From contig JALRJW010000094.1 of NCBI GenBank assembly GCA_023268955.1, forward strand, positions 1 to 5,806: a stretch of 5,806 bases of DNA. Direction: 5' to 3'. The position numbers and the translations under genes are program-made. The stretch comes from Aliarcobacter sp. (GTDB lineage Bacteria; Campylobacterota; Campylobacteria; Campylobacterales; Arcobacteraceae). The notes under the pieces were generated by a model that saw only the letters and a list, made by a program, of their open reading frames with translations, had not been told where the DNA came from and made no database searches. This document shows, in pieces, positions 1-5,614 of the stretch. Each line of letters starts with the position of its first letter. The stretch's first letter is position 1.

Positions 1-135
1 ACTAATGAAATTTTAAAATTAGCAAATTCAAAGAGTAATACTTTATCAAAAATGAATAAAGGTGCAAAAGAAGTTACGTGTAAAGAAATTGATACACCAT
101 CTGGAACTATGTTGATTGTTGAATTATTAACTTGA
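1..135 (+). CDS. C-terminal end of an unidentified protein (partial, enters from the left edge)
   Basis: An open frame enters at base 1 and ends at a TGA at 133-135, giving 44 residues. It reads as an acidic/basic, Lys- and Asn-rich stretch, ends ...PSGTMLIVELLT, and has A/T-rich third positions and mainly purine first positions, as expected for a low-GC coding sequence. I do not recognise the family. The closing hydrophobic strand is vaguely like the last beta strand of a sensor-kinase ATPase domain, but no G box precedes it, so I do not assign it. The opposite strand is also open here (from an ATG at 163-165 to the left edge). That reading becomes strongly hydrophobic, as antisense readings of Lys/Asn-rich genes do, and its ATG has no ribosome binding site, so I prefer the plus strand. 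The choice is uncertain. Confidence 0.35.
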   Translation, partial: TNEILKLANSKSNTLSKMNKGAKEVTCKEIDTPSGTMLIVELLT

Positions 136-234
136 GTGATGTTTTGTACATTTTCAGCTTTTTCTTCCATTGCGCCGACTACTCCATAAATTTACAACAC
201 ACATATTGCTTTTTTAACTGTAGATCATAAAGCC

Positions 235-768
235 TTAATTTCCAAAAATTAGATCAAAAAAAGATTCACAATTTTTTTGATTAATTTGAGAATTTGTTTC
301 TTCGGAAGAACTTATCTTGGCGTATTCATGCGTCACAAATGCGATATCTTTCTTGACGATTTGCCATTTCTTTAGTTTTTGCTGAGGTAATAATGCTGCA
401 CAGATTTCAAAATCTTTTCTACCGATATCGTCCAATAAGTAAAGTCTCTGAATTACATCATTTTTTTTATCACCTGTTGATTGCGAAAAATTGTTAGTGC
501 CAAATGTTTTTTTGTCTTTGTCTGTTATTTGAGGATGTTGAGATTGAATGATGCCACTTAGGCTTGAACTAGCGTATAAATTCGTTGTTTCGTGAACGCT
601 CATCTGTATTTGATAATCACAACTCTGAGCGTCACGTGATGGATAATCACAAATAGAGTTATTAGCGACTTCGGCAAAACAAGCTAAGTTCGTTGAAACG
701 GTTACAAGCACACTCAAGAGAAAAACAGTGTAAATTTTAAAAGCTAATATTTTTAAATTGTTTATCAT
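235..768 (-). CDS. Small exported protein of unknown function
   Basis: This encodes 177 residues that I do not recognise. Residues 1-32 form a signal peptide: Asn/Lys-containing n-region, hydrophobic core at about 11-26, and a likely signal peptidase I site after A32 (C30-F31-A32). The stretch before C30 (T-N-L-A) is a poor lipobox because position -3 is Asn, so a soluble periplasmic or secreted protein is more likely than a lipoprotein. The mature part has four cysteines (40, 50, 123, 167), enough for two disulfides. C40 and C50 both start a Cys-Asp-Tyr motif, 10 residues apart, encoded by an 11-bp DNA repeat (612-622 and 642-652). The middle (about 70-105) is polar and probably disordered; the C-terminal half is more helical in character. 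The ATG at 766-768 has only a weak AGG 11 nt upstream. It is divergent from the truncated gene at 899. Its higher G+C and codon use differ from the genes to the right, suggesting a different origin. Confidence 0.7.
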   Translation of the reverse strand: MINNLKILAFKIYTVFLLSVLVTVSTNLACFAEVANNSICDYPSRDAQSCDYQIQMSVHETTNLYASSSLSGIIQSQHPQITDKDKKTFGTNNFSQSTGDKKNDVIQRLYLLDDIGRKDFEICAALLPQQKLKKWQIVKKDIAFVTHEYAKISSSEETNSQINQKNCESFFDLIFGN

Positions 769-784
769 TTTAATTTGTACCTGA

Positions 785-812
785 ATAATACTTGTATGGG
801 GAAAAACAGCAA
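785..812 (-). promoter_or_regulatory. Possible promoter of the exported-protein gene
   Basis: On the minus strand TTGCTG (812-807) and TATTAT (790-785) are separated by 16 bp and would start transcription about 10 nt before the ATG at 768. The match to -35/-10 consensus is partial and the leader would be very short, so this is tentative. It lies inside the 130-bp gap between the two divergent reading frames (769-898), the natural place for their promoters. Confidence 0.22.
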
Positions 813-898
813 AAATTGTACCAATTCTGAAAAAAGTTGATTTGATAATCTTTATGTGAAACGCTGGACCGAGTATGAATTGCTAGGGAAAAAACCAA

Positions 899-1057
899 AT
901 GCGTGTTGTCGCAATCATAACAATAGAAAATGGCGAATTTTCAGATTGGTTGACTTTTTTTGAAAGCTATTCTGATGAACGGCATAAATTTGTTTGCATT
1001 GTGTTCCTTTTGTTATTTACAATAATGAATCCAGAGCTTATACTTTTTTTTATCTAA
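899..1057 (+). pseudogene. N-terminal fragment of a small unidentified protein, cut at about 992
   Basis: An ATG at 899 is preceded by AGGGA (885-889) at a 9-nt spacing. The first 32 residues or so (start MRVVAIITIENGEFSDW, then FFESYSDERHKF) look like a genuine folded start: a beta strand followed by an amphipathic aromatic helix. From about residue 32 the frame runs into DNA that is antisense to the kinase tail and its flanking Shine-Dalgarno, so the remaining residues (a hydrophobic run ending at TAA 1055-1057) are accidental. The break coincides with the right-hand CATAAATTT copy (983-991, encoding His-Lys-Phe). I do not recognise the family. The alternative, a real 52-residue peptide with a hydrophobic tail, is less likely because the tail overlaps the kinase gene antisense. 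Confidence 0.4.
967..1010 (-). other. Orphan ribosome binding site and start codon of a truncated gene
   Basis: On the minus strand AAAGGAA (1010-1004) is followed at a normal spacing by ATG (999-997). The frame gives only 10 codons before TAG (969-967). The site begins just after the kinase stop (1015-1013), the arrangement expected of a next gene in an operon. The first codons (Met-Gln-Thr) keep the A+T-rich style, then composition changes at the CATAAATTT repeat. I read it as the start of a gene whose body has been lost or displaced. Confidence 0.4.
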
Positions 1058-2344
1058 AGTCAAGTATGCATTACCTAAATCATAACTTGTTTTAGATTTT
1101 ATAAATTGTATACACTCAGTATAAGATTTAAAATTAGGAATATCTTTTCTGATTATAGTATTATTATCTATCTTAATATTTAGTTTGATATCACTGTTTA
1201 TCAAAGTTGATGAAACTATTGTTATAGCCGAATTTACAGCATCTAAAAGTAAGAACTCTTCTTTTTCTTTTTTCGGCATAAAGAAATTCCTAAAATCATC
1301 GATTGTTCTAGACATATATTCTAAAACACATTCAGCTTCCTTTGATTTCTTTTCCATAGTATCATAATCCAAACTATTCATATTATGTTTAAACTTAATA
1401 CTCATAAGAATAGAAGATAATTCAGATAATGGTTGCCTCCATTGATGGGCAATATTAGATATCATTTCCCCCAAGGCTATAAATCTTGACTTTTGAATTA
1501 AAAGTTGTTCTTGTTCTCTGTTTTTTTCTAGCTCTTCTTTTACTCTCTCTTCTAAATTCTGTTCATTTAATTTAACTTGTTTTTGATAATTTTTTAAGAC
1601 TTCATCTATCTTTTGAGCTACTATTAAAGAAATTAAAAGTGCAATTGATAAAAACATAACAAACAAAACTATATTTTGCATTACTTGATTTTTTATTTCA
1701 ACTTCTAAACTTTTTCTTTTCTTTAAAAGTACACTATCTACTTCATCCATATATAATCCAACGGCAATTACCCAATTCCACTCAGGGAAAAGTTTAAAAT
1801 ATGAAATTTTTTGTTTTACTACTTCTGAATTTAATTTTTTGTATGCATATTGTGTATAAGATTCTCCAGTAATTTTAACATCATTAAGAAATTTTTCTCT
1901 AAATTTTTTTCCATTTTCATCAGAATAATTTGTTGAAATATAACTATTAATTAAATCCATTCTATTAGGGTTTACTAAAAGCTTTGCAAAGTTATCTCCT
2001 CCCTCAAAATTAATTATTTCATATACAAAAAAATAATTTGACTTTGTTTCTTGGAATGAAATATTATTTAATAACCTAATTGCATCTTTTTTTGATTCTT
2101 CTTCATTTTTATCTTCTTTTATAAGATTATAATTTAAAACATCAATAATGGTATTTACTTCTCTTTTAAGATTGATTTTCTGCTGATTATAATACTGTTC
2201 TTGAAAATCTTGCATATTTATTTCAAAATTCTCATAGGTATTTTTAACATAAAAATATGAAATCATTAAAATCATAGAAGTCATAATAATCATAAACACA
2301 TAAATAATTATTTTGGGAAGGTTTTTTTCGTTAATATATGTCAT
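1013..2344 (-). CDS. Cache-domain sensor histidine kinase, chimeric C-terminus lacking the ATPase domain
   Basis: This encodes 443 residues. TM1 is at about 11-33. An extracytoplasmic Cache-type domain (about 35-220) carries the usual YFFVYE strand (104-109) and the PEWNWVIAVGLYMDEVD closing motif (187-203). TM2 is at about 223-243, followed by a coiled coil (about 245-285) and a dimerisation/phosphotransfer helix with the phospho-acceptor H300 in IAHQWRQPL. This is the usual plan of many Campylobacterota sensor kinases. The frame then follows a normal kinase up to about I398 (base 1151). The remaining 45 residues (399-443, including KSYTECIQFIK and KKKYKLWIHYCK) contain no N, G1, F or G2 box. 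The catalytic ATP-binding domain of about 110 residues is absent, and no other frame downstream supplies it, so this is not a simple frameshift. The product could sense and dimerise but should not autophosphorylate. The start is supported by GGAG (2353-2350) before the ATG. It is divergent from the response regulator at 2406. It is probably a degraded gene, or an assembly join. Confidence 0.85.
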   Translation of the reverse strand: MTYINEKNLPKIIIYVFMIIMTSMILMISYFYVKNTYENFEINMQDFQEQYYNQQKINLKREVNTIIDVLNYNLIKEDKNEEESKKDAIRLLNNISFQETKSNYFFVYEIINFEGGDNFAKLLVNPNRMDLINSYISTNYSDENGKKFREKFLNDVKITGESYTQYAYKKLNSEVVKQKISYFKLFPEWNWVIAVGLYMDEVDSVLLKKRKSLEVEIKNQVMQNIVLFVMFLSIALLISLIVAQKIDEVLKNYQKQVKLNEQNLEERVKEELEKNREQEQLLIQKSRFIALGEMISNIAHQWRQPLSELSSILMSIKFKHNMNSLDYDTMEKKSKEAECVLEYMSRTIDDFRNFFMPKKEKEEFLLLDAVNSAITIVSSTLINSDIKLNIKIDNNTIIRKDIPNFKSYTECIQFIKSKTSYDLGNAYLTLDKKKYKLWIHYCK

Positions 2345-2365
2345 TATTACTCCAAATACTTTATA

Positions 2366-2374
2366 TGATATAAT
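2366..2374 (+). promoter_or_regulatory. Extended -10 promoter of the response regulator gene
   Basis: TGATATAAT (2366-2374) fits the TGnTATAAT extended -10 typical of Campylobacterota housekeeping promoters, which often lack a clear -35. Transcription would start near 2381, giving a leader of about 25 nt with AAGG at 2392-2395. The same bases read on the other strand as TATTAT (2375-2370), a plausible -10 for the divergent kinase gene, so the two promoters may overlap and compete in this 61-bp gap. Confidence 0.5.
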
Positions 2375-2405
2375 AACTAATATTAACTAATAAGGCATAT
2401 TACAA

Positions 2406-3089
2406 ATGAATAAACCTTTTATAAAAAAATTAAAAGCTTATACAGTTTTATACTTAGAAGATGAAGATGGTATTAGAAATAATATTTCAGAAATTTTAGA
2501 AGAGCTATTTGCAAAGGTAAGTACAGCTAAAAATAGTGCTGAAGCCATGATTAAATACAATGAAAATAAACCAGATTTAATTATATCTGATATTCAACTT
2601 CAAGGGAAAACTGGTATTGATTTTATAAAAGAGATTAGAAAATTTGATTCTAAAACTAGAGTAATAATTACTTCTGCTTTTACAGATTTAAATTATATGC
2701 TTGATGCCACAGAACTTCACCTTGTGAAATATATAGTAAAACCTATCACAAATGATAAATTATTTGAAGCACTTGAAACATTTGTCAACACATATGAATC
2801 AAATAAAAACTTTAGCTTAAGTGATGGATATATTTATGATTCAAAAAACTTAACCATAAAAAAAGAAGATGAAGTTATTATTTTAACAAAAAAAGAGGCT
2901 ATTTTCTTAGGTTTATTACTTAATAAAAATAGATTAATTACATATGAAGAACTAGAAACTAAAATTTGGGATGATGAATCTGTAATGACTCCAAATGCAA
3001 TGAGACTTTTTGTAAAAAACTTTAGGAAGAAACTTCCTAAAGATATTTTAAAAAATGTACAAGGAATGGGATATAAGTTAGAAATTTAA
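2406..3089 (+). CDS. OmpR/PhoB-family response regulator
   Basis: This encodes 227 residues and appears intact. Residues about 10-125 are a receiver domain with the acidic pair E18/D19, the phospho-acceptor D62 (in ISDIQ), the conserved Ser at 90 and K112 in the VKP motif. Residues about 140-227 are a winged-helix DNA-binding domain of the Trans_reg_C type. It shows the LTKKEAIFLGLLL first helix, the recognition region around MTPNAMRLFVKNFRKKL and the closing VQGMGYKLEI hairpin. It should bind DNA as a phosphorylated dimer and control transcription; targets cannot be told from the sequence. The natural phosphate donor is the divergent kinase next door, which lacks its ATPase domain here, so the regulator may be silent, act unphosphorylated, or take phosphate from another kinase. 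AAGG (2392-2395) lies 10 nt before the ATG. Its stop is 1 nt from the stop of the convergent chemoreceptor gene. Confidence 0.92.
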   Translation: MNKPFIKKLKAYTVLYLEDEDGIRNNISEILEELFAKVSTAKNSAEAMIKYNENKPDLIISDIQLQGKTGIDFIKEIRKFDSKTRVIITSAFTDLNYMLDATELHLVKYIVKPITNDKLFEALETFVNTYESNKNFSLSDGYIYDSKNLTIKKEDEVIILTKKEAIFLGLLLNKNRLITYEELETKIWDDESVMTPNAMRLFVKNFRKKLPKDILKNVQGMGYKLEI

Positions 3090-3090
3090 G

Positions 3091-4374
3091 TTATATACTC
3101 ATCTTTCTTTGAACTTGATCTTTACCTAAAAATTCTTTTGCATTTGCATTAGATACAACTAATTTTGCGATATTATCAGTAATAATTGAAGCTTCTCTAG
3201 ATTCACTAGCAATATTAGCATTTCTTTGAATTTGTTTGTCTAAATTATTTATAGCATCATTAATTTGTTCAATTGCTGATAACTGTTCTTTTGAAGAGCT
3301 TTCAATATCTCTAACTATTTCACTAGATTTAGAAATATCATCAGTAAGTTTATTATAACCAATGATCATTTTATCAGAAATTTGTTTTCCAATTTCTGCT
3401 TTTGTTGTCGCTTGTTCAACAATGTTTTTAATCTCTTTTGCAGCATCTGCACTTCTATTTGCTAGATTTCTAACTTCGCCAGCAACAACAGCAAAACCTT
3501 TTCCAGCTTCTCCAGCAGTAGCTGCTTCAACAGCTGCGTTAAGTGATAATATATTTGTTTGGAATGCAATTTGATCAATAACTGTAATAGCTTCATTAAC
3601 ATTTAAAATATTTTGTCTTAATTCATCCATTGCTTTTAATGTGTCATTAGCTAATACCTGTCCATCTTGAGCAGAATTTGATAAATTAATAGAAATACGA
3701 TTCATGTTAACAACATTTTCTGTATTACTTCTGATAGTTTCTGTTATTTCTTGTAAGCTAGCTGCTGTTTCTTCAAGATTAACTGCAGATTGATTAGACA
3801 ATACATTTACTTCATCAACATTTTTCAATAAAATATTTGAACTATGTTCTAGAGTTAAACCATTTGCTTTATTTTCAACTAGCATAGTTGTAATTGTTTG
3901 AGACATATTGTTAATATTTTCAATTAAATCTTTAATCTCACCTTCATTATTAGAAACATCAAGCTTTCTAGTATAATTATTTTCAGCATATTCTTTCAAT
4001 AAAACTAAAATATTATTTATATTATCTTGTAATTTGTCAACAAAAGTATTTACTGAATTAGAAATGTAATTAAGTTTTTGATTTGAAGTATTTGTATGAT
4101 AAATTTTATCACCAATGTATCCGTCACTCATTTTTTGAAGTAAAAGCATCATTTCACCATATACTTTTAACTCTTCTTCGTGCCTTTTATTTATAGTATC
4201 AACAACTGATTTAAGTTTAATCTTTATTGGCGTCTTGATTTTTGATAATTTATCAAGTTTTTCATTCATATCTTTAGGTAAAGAATTAATTTCATTGTTT
4301 AGATATTTTTCAATATTATCTAAAGCATCTAAAATTATTGCAGGATCGTTAGTATTTCCAATATATATTCCCAT
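3091..4374 (-). CDS. Soluble methyl-accepting chemotaxis protein, partner of the Aer-like PAS protein
   Basis: This encodes 427 residues. There is no signal peptide or transmembrane segment, so it is a cytoplasmic or peripheral chemoreceptor. After a short N-terminal helical region come two HAMP-like repeats (about 75-115 and 120-165). A long coiled-coil signalling domain (about 175-410) follows, with a hairpin tip at about 266-306 (DQIAFQTNILSLNAAVEAA, then GFAVVAGEVRNLA) that binds CheA and CheW. The Glu/Gln/Ala-rich helices on either side (EETAASLQEITE at 201-212) are the usual adaptation regions. The C-terminus (...QVQRKMSI) has no CheR/CheB-tethering pentapeptide. Its ATG overlaps the stop of the upstream PAS gene as TAATG, implying translational coupling and joint function: the PAS protein senses, this protein signals. 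This matches the split-Aer logic of Campylobacter CetA/CetB, but CetA is membrane-anchored and this protein is not, so I give no gene symbol. Confidence 0.92.
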   Translation of the reverse strand: MGIYIGNTNDPAIILDALDNIEKYLNNEINSLPKDMNEKLDKLSKIKTPIKIKLKSVVDTINKRHEEELKVYGEMMLLLQKMSDGYIGDKIYHTNTSNQKLNYISNSVNTFVDKLQDNINNILVLLKEYAENNYTRKLDVSNNEGEIKDLIENINNMSQTITTMLVENKANGLTLEHSSNILLKNVDEVNVLSNQSAVNLEETAASLQEITETIRSNTENVVNMNRISINLSNSAQDGQVLANDTLKAMDELRQNILNVNEAITVIDQIAFQTNILSLNAAVEAATAGEAGKGFAVVAGEVRNLANRSADAAKEIKNIVEQATTKAEIGKQISDKMIIGYNKLTDDISKSSEIVRDIESSSKEQLSAIEQINDAINNLDKQIQRNANIASESREASIITDNIAKLVVSNANAKEFLGKDQVQRKMSI

Positions 4375-4769
4375 TATCTCTCACTTGCTCTTAATTTTTT
4401 ATACAATTCTTGTGCATTTAAAACTTCTTCTTTAGTTGGTTTTACTCTAACTGAAATTAATCTTTCATTCCCATTATTATCTTTAGATTTATAAACAGTT
4501 GCATTAACCCAATAATAGTTTCCATTTTTTGTCATGTTTTTAACTATTCCATTCCAAGTTTTACCAGATTTAACAGTATCCCATAAATCTTTAAAAGCTG
4601 CTTTTGGCATATCATAGTGTCTTAATATGCTATGGGGCTGTCCTTTTAATTCTTCTTTATTATATTCAGACAATGTAATAAAATCTTCATTTGCATAGTT
4701 AATTAAACCCTTTGGACAAGTTTCACTAACTATCATCATTTCATTACTAAACTCTAATTCCTTACTCAT
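4374..4769 (-). CDS. Aer-like PAS-domain redox/energy-taxis sensor (CetB-type)
   Basis: This encodes 131 residues, essentially a single PAS domain very close to the N-terminus of E. coli Aer. The shared block LKGQPHSILRHYDMPKAAF is followed by WNGIVKNMTKNGNYYWV. Residues aligned with those needed for FAD binding or signalling in Aer are present: N27, R50, H51, D53, F59, W72 and N78 (Aer N34, R57, H58, D60, F66, W79, N85). It should therefore bind FAD and report redox or electron-transport state. There is no membrane segment, HAMP or signalling domain; these functions are taken by the chemoreceptor whose ATG overlaps this stop codon. I chose the ATG at 4769-4767 because GGAGG (4779-4775) lies 5 nt upstream. 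The frame stays open to a TTG at 4781 and another ATG at 4772, but these sit in or too near the ribosome binding site. It is close in type to Campylobacter jejuni CetB. Confidence 0.92.
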   Translation of the reverse strand: MSKELEFSNEMMIVSETCPKGLINYANEDFITLSEYNKEELKGQPHSILRHYDMPKAAFKDLWDTVKSGKTWNGIVKNMTKNGNYYWVNATVYKSKDNNGNERLISVRVKPTKEEVLNAQELYKKLRASER

Positions 4770-4774
4770 CATAA

Positions 4775-4779
4775 CCTCC
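4775..4779 (-). promoter_or_regulatory. Strong ribosome binding site that sets the PAS gene start
   Basis: Minus-strand GGAGG at 4779-4775 has a 5-nt gap to the ATG at 4769-4767. It overlaps the upstream in-frame TTG and GAG codons, which therefore cannot be the start. Confidence 0.7.
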
Positions 4780-4791
4780 AAATGTTAAAAT

Positions 4792-4800
4792 ATTATAACA
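4792..4800 (-). promoter_or_regulatory. Extended -10 promoter of the PAS-chemoreceptor operon
   Basis: The minus strand reads TGTTATAAT (4800-4792), a perfect extended -10. No good -35 is seen at 17 bp (TTCTTT), but a T-rich run lies directly upstream, as is usual for Campylobacterota. Transcription would start near 4785, about 16 nt before the chosen ATG, so the leader holds little more than the GGAGG. Confidence 0.6.
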
Positions 4801-4823
4801 AAAAAAAGTGTTATAAAGAACAC
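4800..4823 (-). terminator. Weak intrinsic terminator after the EI24-type gene
   Basis: On the minus strand GTGTT (4823-4819) and AACAC (4812-4808) can form a 5-bp stem with a 6-nt loop, followed by eight T (4807-4800). It lies 26 nt after the stop of the membrane-protein gene and directly abuts the promoter of the next operon, where a terminator makes sense. The stem is short, so termination may be incomplete. Confidence 0.5.
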
Positions 4824-4848
4824 ATTAATATAACTATTATAATAACTG

Positions 4849-5613
4849 CTATTTCTTTATTATTTCATTAAAATAACCATGAGATAAATAAATTATAAAT
4901 AATACTGAGGTAAACATTGCTAAAAATGGTATTAACGATAACATATACAATAACAAAGTTCTAAATCTAAAAACATAAGCCTTTTTTGAATAAATATGAA
5001 AATATTCCTCTTTACTTAACATTGTCATTGCAACATCTGAATTTATAAGCTTATGAAAAAAGTAATAAAAGGGTATAAAAAATGCAATTATATTAATCAA
5101 AGGTATAAAATACAAAGGAACAAATGCTATCAATAAACCAAGCATAATCAATGTAGTTTTAACTAAAATCCATACTGTTTCCAAAAATGTTCCGTGACCT
5201 TGTAACTGTATATCAGGATAATGTTTTTTATGAATCGCATTTATTATATAAGGAGTTAAAAATCCAACAATTGCTATTGTTAAAATAATAGAAAGTTTCC
5301 ATACTAAGAATGTTCCAAACACATATAAAAAAAATCCAGCTAGCCAAGAAGTAATTGAATATTTAAACAATAAAACTATAATTTCAGCTCCCCACTGATA
5401 ATAAAAAGGAGCATTTTCATCTATTATCACTTCTTGATGATTTGCGCTAGCTTGAGCAATATCCTGCAAAGATGAAATTGAGTAATCAGCAGCGGCAAAA
5501 AACATTAAATATATGATTACAAATGTTGCTAAAAAGGGTATTAATGTAAACTTGAGCATTTCAAGAGTAAAAAAATCCTTTAAACTTCTTGCAATTATTT
5601 GAAATTCATTCAT
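4849..5613 (-). CDS. EI24-domain (CysZ-like) integral membrane protein
   Basis: This encodes 254 residues with six or so hydrophobic segments at about 21-41, 77-100, 101-124, 149-168, 170-187 and 218-243. The loop at about 42-76 is the longest soluble part. The LKDFFTLEMLKFTLIPFL start, the PYIINAIHKKHYP stretch and the later Pro-rich helices fit the EI24/CysZ superfamily, many of whose bacterial members are uncharacterised; CysZ itself is a sulfate channel. Sulfate transport is not implied here, as no sulfur genes are nearby. I chose the ATG at 5613-5611 because AAGGA (5623-5619) lies 5 nt upstream. The longer frame from 5667 would overlap the end of the radical SAM gene by more than 50 nt and bury that binding site. 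The start is 1 nt after the radical SAM stop, so the two are co-transcribed and probably translationally coupled. Confidence 0.82.
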   Translation of the reverse strand: MNEFQIIARSLKDFFTLEMLKFTLIPFLATFVIIYLMFFAAADYSISSLQDIAQASANHQEVIIDENAPFYYQWGAEIIVLLFKYSITSWLAGFFLYVFGTFLVWKLSIILTIAIVGFLTPYIINAIHKKHYPDIQLQGHGTFLETVWILVKTTLIMLGLLIAFVPLYFIPLINIIAFFIPFYYFFHKLINSDVAMTMLSKEEYFHIYSKKAYVFRFRTLLLYMLSLIPFLAMFTSVLFIIYLSHGYFNEIIKK

Positions 5614-5614
5614 T

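Larger units (their letters stand above)
185..991. repeat. 9-bp direct repeat CATAAATTT bracketing a compositionally different block
   Basis: CATAAATTT occurs at 185-193 and again at 983-991 in the same orientation. The second copy lies within a few bases of the place where two reading frames break off (about 992). Between the copies the DNA is visibly richer in G+C (24 of 60 at 301-360 against 12 of 60 at 1081-1140). No matching terminal inverted repeats lie just inside the copies, and there is no transposase. The repeat may be a target-site duplication, a microhomology used in a recombination or assembly join, or chance: a few 9-bp repeats are expected in about 800 bp of A+T-rich DNA. Confidence 0.3.

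Noticed and set aside
1..165. Minus-strand open frame starting at ATG 165 (MEEKAENVQNITQV...) and running off the left edge
   Set aside because: The ATG has no ribosome binding site, and the reading turns strongly hydrophobic in a way typical of an antisense frame. The plus-strand frame ending at 135 is slightly better, though the choice is not certain.
253..281. 10-bp inverted repeat ATCAAAAAAA / TTTTTTTGAT near the end of the exported-protein gene
   Set aside because: The stem is almost all A/T, lies within the coding sequence before the stop, and has no following T-run, so it is unlikely to be a terminator and is probably chance.
632..639. Palindrome TCACGTGA as an operator site
   Set aside because: It is a single 8-bp palindrome inside a coding region, with no second site and no promoter nearby.
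136..1012. Integron cassette or insertion sequence
   Set aside because: No attC-like core sites, no terminal inverted repeats and no integrase or transposase are visible. Only the 9-bp direct repeat and the composition change support an insertion.
900..1160. Simple frameshift separating the kinase from its ATPase domain
   Set aside because: The other minus-strand frames through this stretch are closed by stops and contain no N, G1, F or G2 box, so the domain is absent rather than out of frame.
3362..3574. Plus-strand open frame opposite the chemoreceptor tip
   Set aside because: It is antisense to the highly conserved signalling tip and Ala-rich only because of that; there is no ribosome binding site or sensible protein.
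4235..4435. Plus-strand open frame with hydrophobic product opposite the PAS/chemoreceptor overlap
   Set aside because: It is antisense to two well-supported genes; the hydrophobicity is the usual mirror of Lys/Asn-rich coding DNA.
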